NCBI GenBank assembly: GCA_017615405.1
Contig: JAGAAE010000090.1
Location: forward strand, 1-8,143
Origin: Clostridia bacterium
GTDB taxonomy: Bacteria; Bacillota; Clostridia; Oscillospirales; Acutalibacteraceae
Direction: 5' to 3'
DNA length: 8,143 nt
Below the pieces are notes generated by a model that did no database searches, was not told the DNA's origin, and saw nothing but the letters and a program-made list of their open reading frames with translations. Position 1 is the stretch's first letter. Every line of letters starts with the position of its first letter. A program made the position numbers and the translations under genes. Below, one piece after another: positions 1 to 5,573 of this stretch.

Positions 1-843
1 ACGATCAAGTTTATTCTTGTAAATAAACGCATAATCAAATGTAAAAACAAAATTGCTATTTGTGAAACCACTATTTCCGAACTAAATGAAGAACTGGAAG
101 AAACAATGAAAGAATCTCAGCGTATTTATAAGGAAGAAACGGCAAAGGAGCAACCAGATATGTTGTGTATAGAAGAATTGGCTAAGCTTGGTTATCAGCC
201 CGCGCAAAGATGGCTGAACAAAACAAATTGTCAGCATGGAAAACAAATTTTTGAAGAAGAAATAAAAAAAGAAACACCTGATCTTAATAATATTATAAAA
301 GCTGCGGATTTAGGATGTCCCGAGGCGTGTATGTATTACGCTGAACCATTATTATTAGGATTCAAAAGTGATTACTCAAGTGATCCATTCGTTGATGATA
401 ATGATAGATTAACTACCAGCTCGCCGAAACTGCGACTATGTTTGAAATTGCAGCCTTATTTCAAGACGGCGGCAAAAGCGAAAATCCCTAATGCGAAGTT
501 TTATTACCTGTATACAACGGAAAGAGCAGGTTGCACTCAATATATGGATTACTGTTTTTCTGACATGGATTTGACGACTTTAAAAAAGGAATTCGAGGCA
601 TTAATGAAAGCGACAAACCTCGATAATAAGTACAAAGGAATTTGTCAACAATGCTTAAAGCGCATCGAAAAAGCCAAAGGAGAGAGATATGTAAAGAAAA
701 ACAGAGCAGAGCTTGCAAAATGGAGTGGTTTTTACAGTGATTTGCCCAGTTATCAAAGAATGGTTAATTCCACAAATAAATCAACTTCAAAAACGGTAGA
801 GGCAGTGGAGTACTATCCTGTTATTGATGTTTCAGGTATGTAA
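1..843 (+). CDS. Hypothetical protein with degenerate Sel1/TPR-like repeats, 5'-partial
   Basis: Function not recognised. The frame is open from base 1 to the TAA at 841-843 (280 residues visible), so the gene probably starts left of the window. The first in-frame ATG is at 106, preceded by a weak GGAAG, and would give 245 aa; it is the alternative start. Three short helical segments resemble Sel1/TPR repeats with a small-residue pattern. Numbered from ATG 106, they are LAKLGYQPAQRWL (about 26-38), AADLGCPEACMYYAEPLL (about 66-83) and AAKAKIPNAKFYYLYTT (about 122-138). Such repeats usually mediate protein-protein contacts. No signal peptide, membrane segment or catalytic motif is visible in the part seen. 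The gene is clearly more AT-rich than the operon to its right, is convergent with it, and is insulated from it by terminators. This fits an accessory, possibly transferred gene. The CDS call is fairly sure; the repeat call is tentative. Confidence 0.7.
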   Translation, partial: TIKFILVNKRIIKCKNKIAICETTISELNEELEETMKESQRIYKEETAKEQPDMLCIEELAKLGYQPAQRWLNKTNCQHGKQIFEEEIKKETPDLNNIIKAADLGCPEACMYYAEPLLLGFKSDYSSDPFVDDNDRLTTSSPKLRLCLKLQPYFKTAAKAKIPNAKFYYLYTTERAGCTQYMDYCFSDMDLTTLKKEFEALMKATNLDNKYKGICQQCLKRIEKAKGERYVKKNRAELAKWSGFYSDLPSYQRMVNSTNKSTSKTVEAVEYYPVIDVSGM

Positions 844-901
844 AAAGTTGCTTATTAAAATGTCTTATACCGATCACTTGCATTATGAACACTCCAGCCA
901 G

Positions 902-940
902 AAAAGACTCATCTTTTGTTTGCCAAAAGATGAGTCTTTT
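902..940 (+). terminator. Perfect 16-bp hairpin, bidirectional intrinsic terminator
   Basis: The left arm 902-917 (AAAAGACTCATCTTTT) is the exact reverse complement of the right arm 925-940, with a 7-base loop at 918-924. A-runs and T-runs at the stem ends give a U-tract in either direction. It begins 58 bases after the stop codon of the hypothetical gene, so it most likely ends that transcript. It could also stop read-through from the leftward operon. Confidence 0.8.
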
Positions 941-945
941 CAACT

Positions 946-1041
946 AAATCCACCCTATCGGGTGGGTGAAATATTGCTTCGCAATGTGAAATTCACTTCG
1001 TGAGTGAAATCCGCCTCGTCGGCGGGTGGGCGGATTTTTTT
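946..1041 (+). repeat. Multi-hairpin intergenic repeat with GTGAAAT spacers
   Basis: Four short hairpins lie in a row: CCACCC/GGGTGG at 950-965 (loop TATC), ATTGC/GCAAT at 973-985 (loop TTC), TCAC/GTGA at 993-1003 (loop TTC) and CCGCC/GGCGG at 1011-1025. The heptamer GTGAAAT follows each of the first three, at 966-972, 986-992 and 1004-1010. The outer edges AAATCCACCC (946-955) and GGGCGGATTT (1028-1037) are also near-perfect inverted repeats, so the whole unit can close on itself. The stem sequences differ while the spacers repeat, which points to selection on structure. I recall similar arrays as dispersed repeats in Oscillospiraceae-type genomes. Their function is unknown to me. Confidence 0.65.
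1007..1041 (+). terminator. Intrinsic terminator at the end of the hairpin array
   Basis: AAATCCGCC (1007-1015) is the reverse complement of GGCGGATTT (1029-1037), and a run of seven T (1035-1041) follows. This gives a strong rightward terminator. Part of the left arm also pairs with GGCGG at 1021-1025, so two alternative stems compete. Confidence 0.6.
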
Positions 1042-1085
1042 GTTTGCATACGTAAGGATTCGAACTGTTTTTATCTGCCTTTCAG

Positions 1086-1129
1086 AAAAAAACATTTGAA
1101 ACCCCCAAACCTTGCTTGAGATTTGGGGT
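1086..1129 (-). terminator. Probable terminator of the nitrogen operon
   Basis: On the minus strand CCCCAAA (1128-1122) pairs with TTTGGGG (1109-1103), with a small extra helix inside the loop. A run of seven T follows at 1092-1086, about ten bases past the stem. The gap between stem and T-run makes it weaker than a textbook terminator. Its place about 40 bases after the regulator's stop codon supports the role. Confidence 0.45.
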
Positions 1130-1143
1130 CATCGGATAGTCTG

Positions 1144-1167
1144 AGGCGGCGGGATTTCCCGCCGCCT
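1144..1167 (-). terminator. GC-rich hairpin just after the regulator gene
   Basis: AGGCGGCGGG (1144-1153) is perfectly complementary to CCCGCCGCCT (1158-1167), with a 4-base loop. It starts five bases after the stop codon of the ANTAR gene on the minus strand. No T-run follows directly, so it may act as an mRNA 3'-end stabiliser or together with the T-tract hairpin further downstream. Confidence 0.5.
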
Positions 1168-1171
1168 GATA

Positions 1172-1756
1172 TTATCCGTAAGGTTTAATTATTTCTTCCG
1201 CTATTTGCCGCCGTGAAACACAGCGGTCCATCGCCTGTTTTTCTATATAGCGGTGAGCATCTTGCTCTGACATTTTAAGCTCGCTTATAAGGAGCCATTT
1301 TGCGCGGTTGACTATTCTTATCTCAGCCATTTTTTCCTCTATCGACAAGACCTTTTTCTCGGTCTGGCGGAGGCGTTCCCTTGCGCTTTTAAGCCAGTCA
1401 AGAGCCATTTCCATAGTTGATACAGAAAGCGGTTTTGATATCAGGAAAACCCCGAAATCTGCGCAAGTATCAAGCGTTTCATCATAAATATCCGCCTTTA
1501 CCATAAGAAGAACGACGGTGTTTTTTCTGCTGCTTGCATCGATCGAAAAGCGCATTCCGTCATCATCGGGAAGAGGAGAATTTACGATGATAAAATCAAA
1601 ATCCCTGTCGGCTATAAGACGCTTTGCGGTGTTAACGTTATGCACGGTGTTTATACTGTCATATTCCGAAGAAGGAAGCAAATCAATAAGGTTTTTATTG
1701 GTTTTTTCGGATGCCGAAACGAGCAGTATACTGTAAGACCGCTCTCTAAGACCCAT
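1172..1756 (-). CDS. ANTAR-domain antiterminator with degenerate receiver (NitR/AmiR/NasT-like)
   Basis: A 194-aa probable transcription antiterminator that binds nascent RNA to prevent termination of nitrogen genes. Residues about 8-118 form a CheY-like receiver fold, about 120-145 a helical linker likely to form a coiled coil, and about 145-192 the ANTAR domain (AKWLL at 152-156, the A-x-x-x-I pattern around 167-175, and QIAEEI near the end). The receiver is degenerate: the acidic pair after beta-1 is replaced (VSAS at 13-16), the phospho-acceptor Asp is Asn59, and the Thr/Ser position appears to be Val86; only Lys108 is kept. Control is therefore probably not by phosphorylation, as with AmiR. 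The ATG at 1756 has an AGGAGG site 8 bases upstream. It is the last gene of the operon, after glnA. A similar glnA-linked antiterminator is known from Clostridium saccharobutylicum. Its signal partner and RNA target are not visible here. Confidence 0.85.
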   Translation of the reverse strand: MGLRERSYSILLVSASEKTNKNLIDLLPSSEYDSINTVHNVNTAKRLIADRDFDFIIVNSPLPDDDGMRFSIDASSRKNTVVLLMVKADIYDETLDTCADFGVFLISKPLSVSTMEMALDWLKSARERLRQTEKKVLSIEEKMAEIRIVNRAKWLLISELKMSEQDAHRYIEKQAMDRCVSRRQIAEEIIKPYG

Positions 1757-1764
1757 ATTGCTTC

Positions 1765-1770
1765 CCTCCT
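1765..1770 (-). promoter_or_regulatory. Ribosome binding site of the ANTAR gene
   Basis: AGGAGG on the minus strand, 8 bases before the ATG at 1756, is a near-ideal Shine-Dalgarno site and fixes the start. It overlaps by one base the left TACTA duplication of the MITE-like insertion, so the insertion lies directly against it without destroying it. Confidence 0.8.
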
Positions 1771-1774
1771 ACTA

Positions 1775-1928
1775 CCCTGTAACATCTAAAAGTTTACATC
1801 CGATTGCAAGTATGATTAGTGCAAAACAAGGATGAAAGCGCAGACAGGCTGACGCCTGTCAAGTTTGAAGACACAGTTTTGCGCAATCAGACGATGTCAA
1901 TGCTTGTCAAGTTTTAGTTGTTACAGGG
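1775..1928. mobile_element. MITE-like palindromic insertion (154 bp) with TACTA target duplication
   Basis: The ends are the perfect inverted repeats CCCTGTAACA (1775-1784) and TGTTACAGGG (1919-1928). The symmetry continues inward imperfectly: about 34 of the outer 53 positions match without gaps, ending in a shared GCAAAAC (1821-1827 against 1876-1882 inverted). A central hairpin GACAGGC-TGAC-GCCTGTC (1843-1860) lies on exactly the same axis, at 1851.5. Direct copies of TACTA flank the unit at 1770-1774 and 1929-1933, as a 5-bp target duplication would. There is no coding capacity, so it looks non-autonomous. TGTCAAGTTT occurs twice inside (1857-1866, 1905-1914), possible transposase sites. 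The parent family is not recognised; 5-bp duplications fit several, including IS1380 and IS21 types. Without the insert, glnA and the ANTAR gene would be 36 bases apart, a normal operon gap. Confidence 0.65.
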
Positions 1929-1951
1929 TACTACGTTAAAGTTACTTAATG

Positions 1952-3160
1952 TCAATCTTTGCAGTAAATATCCAAAACTCTTTGCGGAATATGCGATTTA
2001 ATAAAATCGCCCTCAACGGCAAGCTTTCTTGCGTTCTCAATATCCGAAGGCAGCTTTTTGATACCCGAAAGTGTGTCTTTATCTGCCGTGTAAAGATTTA
2101 TATCTGTGCTGTCGGGCAGTTTTACGGAGTTTTCAAGTCCCGAAAGGCAGGCGTAAATAATAAGCGCGAAGGCAAGGTACGGATTAGCCGCCGGATCGGG
2201 CGAGCGAAGCTCCGCACGCTTGAATTCACCTACGGCGGCAGGTATGCGGATGAGTTGAGACCTGTTTTCGTGCGACCACGAAATATAATTGGGCGCCTTA
2301 CTTTGACCGAGTCTTTTATACGACTGTTCAAGCGGATTCAAAAATACGGTCATTTCGGGTATTTTGTCGAGTATTCCCGCTATCGCATAGTTAAGCGCTT
2401 CTTTTTTATCGTCAACCAGCGAAAAATTGACGTGAAAACCGTTTCCGGGCATATCATCGACCGGTTTCGGAGAAAAATCTGCGAAAAGCCCGTTGCGGTT
2501 AGCCACGGTTTTTACAACCGTCTGGAAGGTCATAACGTTATCAGCAGCCGTCAAAGCGTCAGAATAGCGAAAATCGATCTCGTTCTGACCGGGACCCTCC
2601 TCGTGATGCGAACTCTCGGTTCTTATGCCCATCTGCTCGAGGGTAAGGCAAATTTCACGGCGGATGTTTTCTCCTCTGTCGGCAGGGGCGATATCCATAT
2701 ATCCCGCGTTGTCGTAAGGAGCGTTTGTTTTTTCGCCGTTTTCATCGAGTTTGAAAAGATAAAATTCCTGCTCGGCACCGAAGTTGAAGGCATAGCCCGC
2801 CTCTTTTGCCGAGGCGATCGCCTGCTTTAAGATGGTTCTTGAATCACATTCAAAAGGCGTTTTATCCGGATAGGTTATATTGCAGAACATACGCACGACC
2901 CTGCCGTGCTCCGGACGCCACGGAAGAGGGGTCAGCGTTTCGGGTTCGGGATGCAGAAAAAGATCGGAATGCGCCTCATCGCCGAATCCGGCGACCGCCG
3001 AAGCGTCAAAACCGATGCCGTATTTAAAGGCACGCGGCAGTTCTTCGGGCATTATCGAAATATTCTTTTGTTTTCCGAACACGTCACAAAAGGCAAGACG
3101 GATAAACTTGACGTCTTCCTCCATAACGTATTGCAAAACCTCGTCTTTTGAATAGTTCAT
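1952..3160 (-). CDS. glnA: Glutamine synthetase, type I, short variant with altered flap residue
   Basis: Forms glutamine from glutamate, ammonia and ATP in the cytoplasm; supplies the glutamate synthase encoded just upstream. 402 aa: N-terminal beta-grasp domain about 15-100, catalytic domain from about 104. Conserved active-site positions (E. coli equivalents): Asp52 (D50), Glu130/Glu132 (E129/E131), Glu187 (E212), Glu194 (E220), His243 (H269), Arg283 (R321), Arg300 (R339), Arg305 (R344), Glu317 (E357) and Arg319 (R359). The flap Glu327 position is Lys288, in GQSKAPNY. The Bacillus Arg62 feedback position reads Asp61 (AGFGDEAHSD). Type I enzymes are usually about 440-470 aa; here about 20 residues are missing before the SYKRL motif, and the C-terminal tail after SHIPQRVLDIY is absent. 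The ATG at 3160 has a weak purine-rich ribosome site and lies 18 bases after the GXGXG gene. The family is certain; activity is likely but the Lys288 change leaves doubt. Confidence 0.93.
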   Translation of the reverse strand: MNYSKDEVLQYVMEEDVKFIRLAFCDVFGKQKNISIMPEELPRAFKYGIGFDASAVAGFGDEAHSDLFLHPEPETLTPLPWRPEHGRVVRMFCNITYPDKTPFECDSRTILKQAIASAKEAGYAFNFGAEQEFYLFKLDENGEKTNAPYDNAGYMDIAPADRGENIRREICLTLEQMGIRTESSHHEEGPGQNEIDFRYSDALTAADNVMTFQTVVKTVANRNGLFADFSPKPVDDMPGNGFHVNFSLVDDKKEALNYAIAGILDKIPEMTVFLNPLEQSYKRLGQSKAPNYISWSHENRSQLIRIPAAVGEFKRAELRSPDPAANPYLAFALIIYACLSGLENSVKLPDSTDINLYTADKDTLSGIKKLPSDIENARKLAVEGDFIKSHIPQRVLDIYCKD

Positions 3161-3178
3161 GATATTCTCTCTCTTTCT

Positions 3179-3898
3179 CTAATTTGCAACGTAAAGCTGT
3201 TTATAGGGGTTGCCGCTGTCGGGGGTAACGACGGTAAAGGGTGAATCAAGCAGTTCGCCTTTGTTTACGCCGAAGAGTTTGCAGTATTCGTCGATATATT
3301 TTTCGATCTCGTCGAGGTCCTCGGGCAAGGCCTTACGGGCGGTGACCTGTTTCGGGAAAATTATCCCTTTGCAGTCGGAGCGCAGGAACATCTTTCCGCC
3401 GTGCATACCCGTGCAGGGAAAATTGCCTACTATGTTTCTTTTGCTCTCTCCGAGCCCTAAAACGATAATGATACCGCCCGCCTGATACTCGCCTAAAAAG
3501 CTTCCCGCTTTTCCGCCGATGACCATAACGGGGACCTTTTCTTTATATGCCTTCATATGGATGCCCGCACGGTAACCGGCGTCGCCGTTTATAATTATCC
3601 TTCCGCCGCGCATAGCATAACCAACGGCGTCTCCGACGTTGCCGTGGATGACTATCTCGCCGTCGTTCATGGTATCGCCTACCGCGTCCTGCGCGTTGCC
3701 GTGAACGGTTATCTTAGCGCCGTTTAAGTAGGCTCCGAGCGCATTTCCCGGAACGCCCTCGACAATAATATCGTTTTCAGCCATACCCGTTCCGATGAAA
3801 CGCTGTCCTTTACAGTTTGTCAGGGTGGTATCACCTTTATTTTCGCGCAGTATATCGTTTATCTCTTTATATCCGAGTTTTTCGGCATCAACAACCAT
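3179..3898 (-). CDS. Glutamate synthase GXGXG-domain subunit (alpha-subunit domain 3)
   Basis: A stand-alone version of the C-terminal beta-helix domain of the large glutamate synthase subunit, 239 aa. It has no catalytic residues of its own; in fused enzymes this domain packs between the amidotransferase and FMN domains and holds the complex together. The sequence shows about five right-handed helix turns with regular glycines: GNALGAYLNG (51-60), GNAQDAVGDTMNDG (67-80), GNVGDAVGYAMRGG (86-99), GDAGYRAGIHM (105-115) and GGKAGSFLGEYQAGG (128-142). The same fold occurs in formylmethanofuran dehydrogenase subunit C, but the neighbours make glutamate synthase the clear assignment. Its ATG lies one base after the stop of the oxidoreductase gene, with GGAGGT inside the end of that gene, so translation is probably coupled. 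Confidence 0.9.
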   Translation of the reverse strand: MVVDAEKLGYKEINDILRENKGDTTLTNCKGQRFIGTGMAENDIIVEGVPGNALGAYLNGAKITVHGNAQDAVGDTMNDGEIVIHGNVGDAVGYAMRGGRIIINGDAGYRAGIHMKAYKEKVPVMVIGGKAGSFLGEYQAGGIIIVLGLGESKRNIVGNFPCTGMHGGKMFLRSDCKGIIFPKQVTARKALPEDLDEIEKYIDEYCKLFGVNKGELLDSPFTVVTPDSGNPYKQLYVAN

Positions 3899-3899
3899 A

Positions 3900-5132
3900 T
3901 TATACTACACCTCCGAAATTTTTTCTACGGGTTTTTTCAGAAAAAATAAAACTCGACGCGACCTTCTTTGTAAGTTCAAAATCTATTTCGTTTAGCGGGG
4001 TTTTGTTCCTTATCAGCGAGGTATAAATACCGGCTCTGTCGATATCGCCGATAAGGATAAATCCCGACAGCCTGCCGTCCTTAACAAAGAAGCGTTTCAG
4101 ACTGTTTTCGCCCTTTTCTTCGGTCATTTCGCCGTCATAGGCGCCGGCGGTCATAATATGGAGTCCGAAAAAGCCGATAGAGTTCTCCGGGATCGCATTA
4201 TCAAATATCGCCGAGCCTCCCGCCATATTTGTTCCGGCGGTATGCCCCTGCATATAGGCGTTAGGAAGTATCGCCAGCACGCGATTTGCACCTATCGAGG
4301 CGTCGAAACCCTCGGCACAGTCGCCTGCGGCATAGATACCCTTCAAATTCGTTTCCATTTTTTCATCAACTATAATACCGCGGTTAACGTTTCCGCCGAT
4401 ATCCCTTAAAAGTTCGGTATTAGCTCTTACGCCAACAGCCAGAACAAGGATATCAAAATCGACCTCGGCGCCGCTTTTCATAAACGCCTTGTTGTTATCG
4501 AAACGGACGGCGGTGTCGCCGAGCATAAAGTCTATTCCCTCTTTTTTAAGATGAGCCTCGACCGTCGCGGCACAGTCGTTATCAAGAATACTTGAAAGGA
4601 CGCGGTCGGCAAGATCGCAAACGGTTATGCTTCCCACCCTGTCGCGTATTCCTTCGGCGCATTTAAGACCGATAAGCCCCGCGCCGACTATAAGGACCTT
4701 TGCATTTTTGTCGAGCGCCTTTTCAAGCGAAAGGGCGTCGTCGAGGGTCATAAACGAAAACTTGTTTTTGACCGTTTCAAGACCTTCAAAGGGCGGAACG
4801 AAGGGACGAGATCCGGTTGCGATACAGATACTGTCCGCCTTTATGACCGTTTTATCGTCGAGGGTCACGCTTATGGCTTTGTTATCGACCGCCTCGACCC
4901 TTTTGCCGTAGATCACGCGGCAGTTATTCACCTCATAATAATCATCGGGGCGATATTTCATCCGTTCAAGATCGGTCTTGTGTTCAAGGTAATAGGATAT
5001 AAGCGGACGCCCGTAGATATGGTGTTTTTCCTCCGATATAACGGTGATTTTCCCGTCCTTATCGACCGAGCGGATACCCTCGATACATCCTATCGACGCA
5101 ACGCCGTTTCCGACAATAACGTATTCCTTCAT
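3900..5132 (-). CDS. FAD/NAD(P)H-dependent oxidoreductase of glutamate synthase
   Basis: A 410-aa pyridine nucleotide-disulphide family flavoprotein, nearest in style to rubredoxin reductase and NirB-type nitrite reductase flavodomains. It probably oxidises NAD(P)H and passes electrons to the Fe-S proteins of the glutamate synthase complex, standing in for the usual GltD small subunit. Visible motifs are the FAD-binding IVGNGVAS (6-13), IATGSRP (104-110), the NAD(P)-binding IVGAGLIG (148-155) and the second FAD motif GIYAAGDC (265-272). An acidic residue at the end of the second strand of the nucleotide fold (Asp173, in VCDLADRV) suggests NADH rather than NADPH. No redox-active CxxC is visible. 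The gene overlaps the Fe-S protein gene by four bases (ATGA), a sign of translational coupling, and stops one base before the GXGXG gene. The exact electron route is inferred. Confidence 0.88.
   Translation of the reverse strand: MKEYVIVGNGVASIGCIEGIRSVDKDGKITVISEEKHHIYGRPLISYYLEHKTDLERMKYRPDDYYEVNNCRVIYGKRVEAVDNKAISVTLDDKTVIKADSICIATGSRPFVPPFEGLETVKNKFSFMTLDDALSLEKALDKNAKVLIVGAGLIGLKCAEGIRDRVGSITVCDLADRVLSSILDNDCAATVEAHLKKEGIDFMLGDTAVRFDNNKAFMKSGAEVDFDILVLAVGVRANTELLRDIGGNVNRGIIVDEKMETNLKGIYAAGDCAEGFDASIGANRVLAILPNAYMQGHTAGTNMAGGSAIFDNAIPENSIGFFGLHIMTAGAYDGEMTEEKGENSLKRFFVKDGRLSGFILIGDIDRAGIYTSLIRNKTPLNEIDFELTKKVASSFIFSEKTRRKNFGGVV
3909..3914 (-). promoter_or_regulatory. Ribosome binding site of the GXGXG-domain gene
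   Basis: GGAGGT on the minus strand lies 10 bases before the ATG at 3898, inside the last codons of the oxidoreductase gene. It supports that start and translational coupling of the two genes. Confidence 0.7.
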
Positions 5133-5569
5133 TCTTCCTCGCCCCTTTCTTCATAAACGATCGCCTTGTTCGGGCACCCGGAAACGCAGGCGGGCTGTCC
5201 GCAGGAATTTTCAAGACAAAGCTCACACTTCTGCATAATACCGTCCTCGGCGGGAGCAAGCGCGCCGTAGGGACAAACAAGGACGCAGGTCAGGCATCCT
5301 ACGCATTTGTCGCGGTTTATCTTAACGACGCCGTCCTGCTTGTATATCGCCCCGGCGATACAACTTTTCATACAAACGGGATCGGTACAGTGGCGGCAGG
5401 ATACCGCGAACGAGACCTTGTCGTTTCCCTCGATATGGATGCGCGGAAAAATCTTTTTATCTTTAAGCGCAAACGCCATATCCTTGAGCCCGGAGTTTGC
5501 AAAGGCGCAGTTATATTCGCAAAGATGACACCCGAGGCACCATTGCTCGTTTACGTAGACGCGTTTCAT
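5129..5569 (-). CDS. Four-cluster 4Fe-4S ferredoxin-like electron-transfer protein
   Basis: A 146-aa HycB/DmsB-style iron-sulphur protein likely to carry electrons from the flavoprotein to the FMN core of glutamate synthase. Four cysteine groups are visible: Cys11/14/17/21 (CLGCHLCEYNC), Cys58/61/66/70 (CRHCTDPVCMKSC), Cys89/92/95/99 (CVGCLTCVLVCP) and Cys115/118/128/132 (CELC...ACVSGCP). Cys123 is an extra cysteine. This is enough for four [4Fe-4S] clusters. No signal peptide or membrane segment is seen, so it is cytoplasmic. A longer frame from ATG 5632 exists, but it overlaps the previous gene by about 60 bases. ATG 5569 has GGGGAG seven bases upstream and starts right before the first cluster motif, so it is preferred. 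It starts 4 bases after the FMN subunit's stop and overlaps the oxidoreductase gene by four bases. Confidence 0.88.
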   Translation of the reverse strand: MKRVYVNEQWCLGCHLCEYNCAFANSGLKDMAFALKDKKIFPRIHIEGNDKVSFAVSCRHCTDPVCMKSCIAGAIYKQDGVVKINRDKCVGCLTCVLVCPYGALAPAEDGIMQKCELCLENSCGQPACVSGCPNKAIVYEERGEEE

Positions 5570-5573
5570 ACCA

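Larger units (their letters stand above)
844..1171. other. Convergent intergenic region (328 bp), no gene
   Basis: This gap separates the rightward hypothetical gene from the leftward nitrogen operon. No credible coding frame is visible. It holds, from left to right, a perfect-stem terminator, a multi-hairpin repeat ending in a T-rich terminator, about 40 bases with nothing I can name (1042-1085), and two hairpins near the end of the leftward operon. These are listed as separate entries. Confidence 0.75.

Noticed and set aside
488..718. Leftward 76-codon frame within the hypothetical gene
   Set aside because: Antisense to the longer open frame, with no supporting ribosome site and no recognisable domain.
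946..1041. CRISPR array
   Set aside because: The repeated unit is only 7 bases, the intervals are 11-13 bases and self-complementary, and no cas gene is nearby.
1042..1100. tRNA or tRNA remnant on the minus strand (GTTCGAATCC at 1065-1056)
   Set aside because: The sequence matches the T-loop consensus, but the flanking bases do not form the 5-bp T-stem and no anticodon or acceptor stem is present.
1843..1860. ANTAR-type RNA stem-loop in the glnA-regulator gap
   Set aside because: The stem GACAGGC/GCCTGTC closes a 4-base loop. Opened to six bases the loop begins with C, not A, and there is no second matching stem-loop or terminator next to it; it is better explained as the centre of the palindromic insertion.
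1949..2830. Long rightward reading frame of 293 codons opposite glnA
   Set aside because: It lies entirely antisense to a clear glutamine synthetase, resembles no family and has no ribosome binding site of its own; it is a shadow of glnA codon use.
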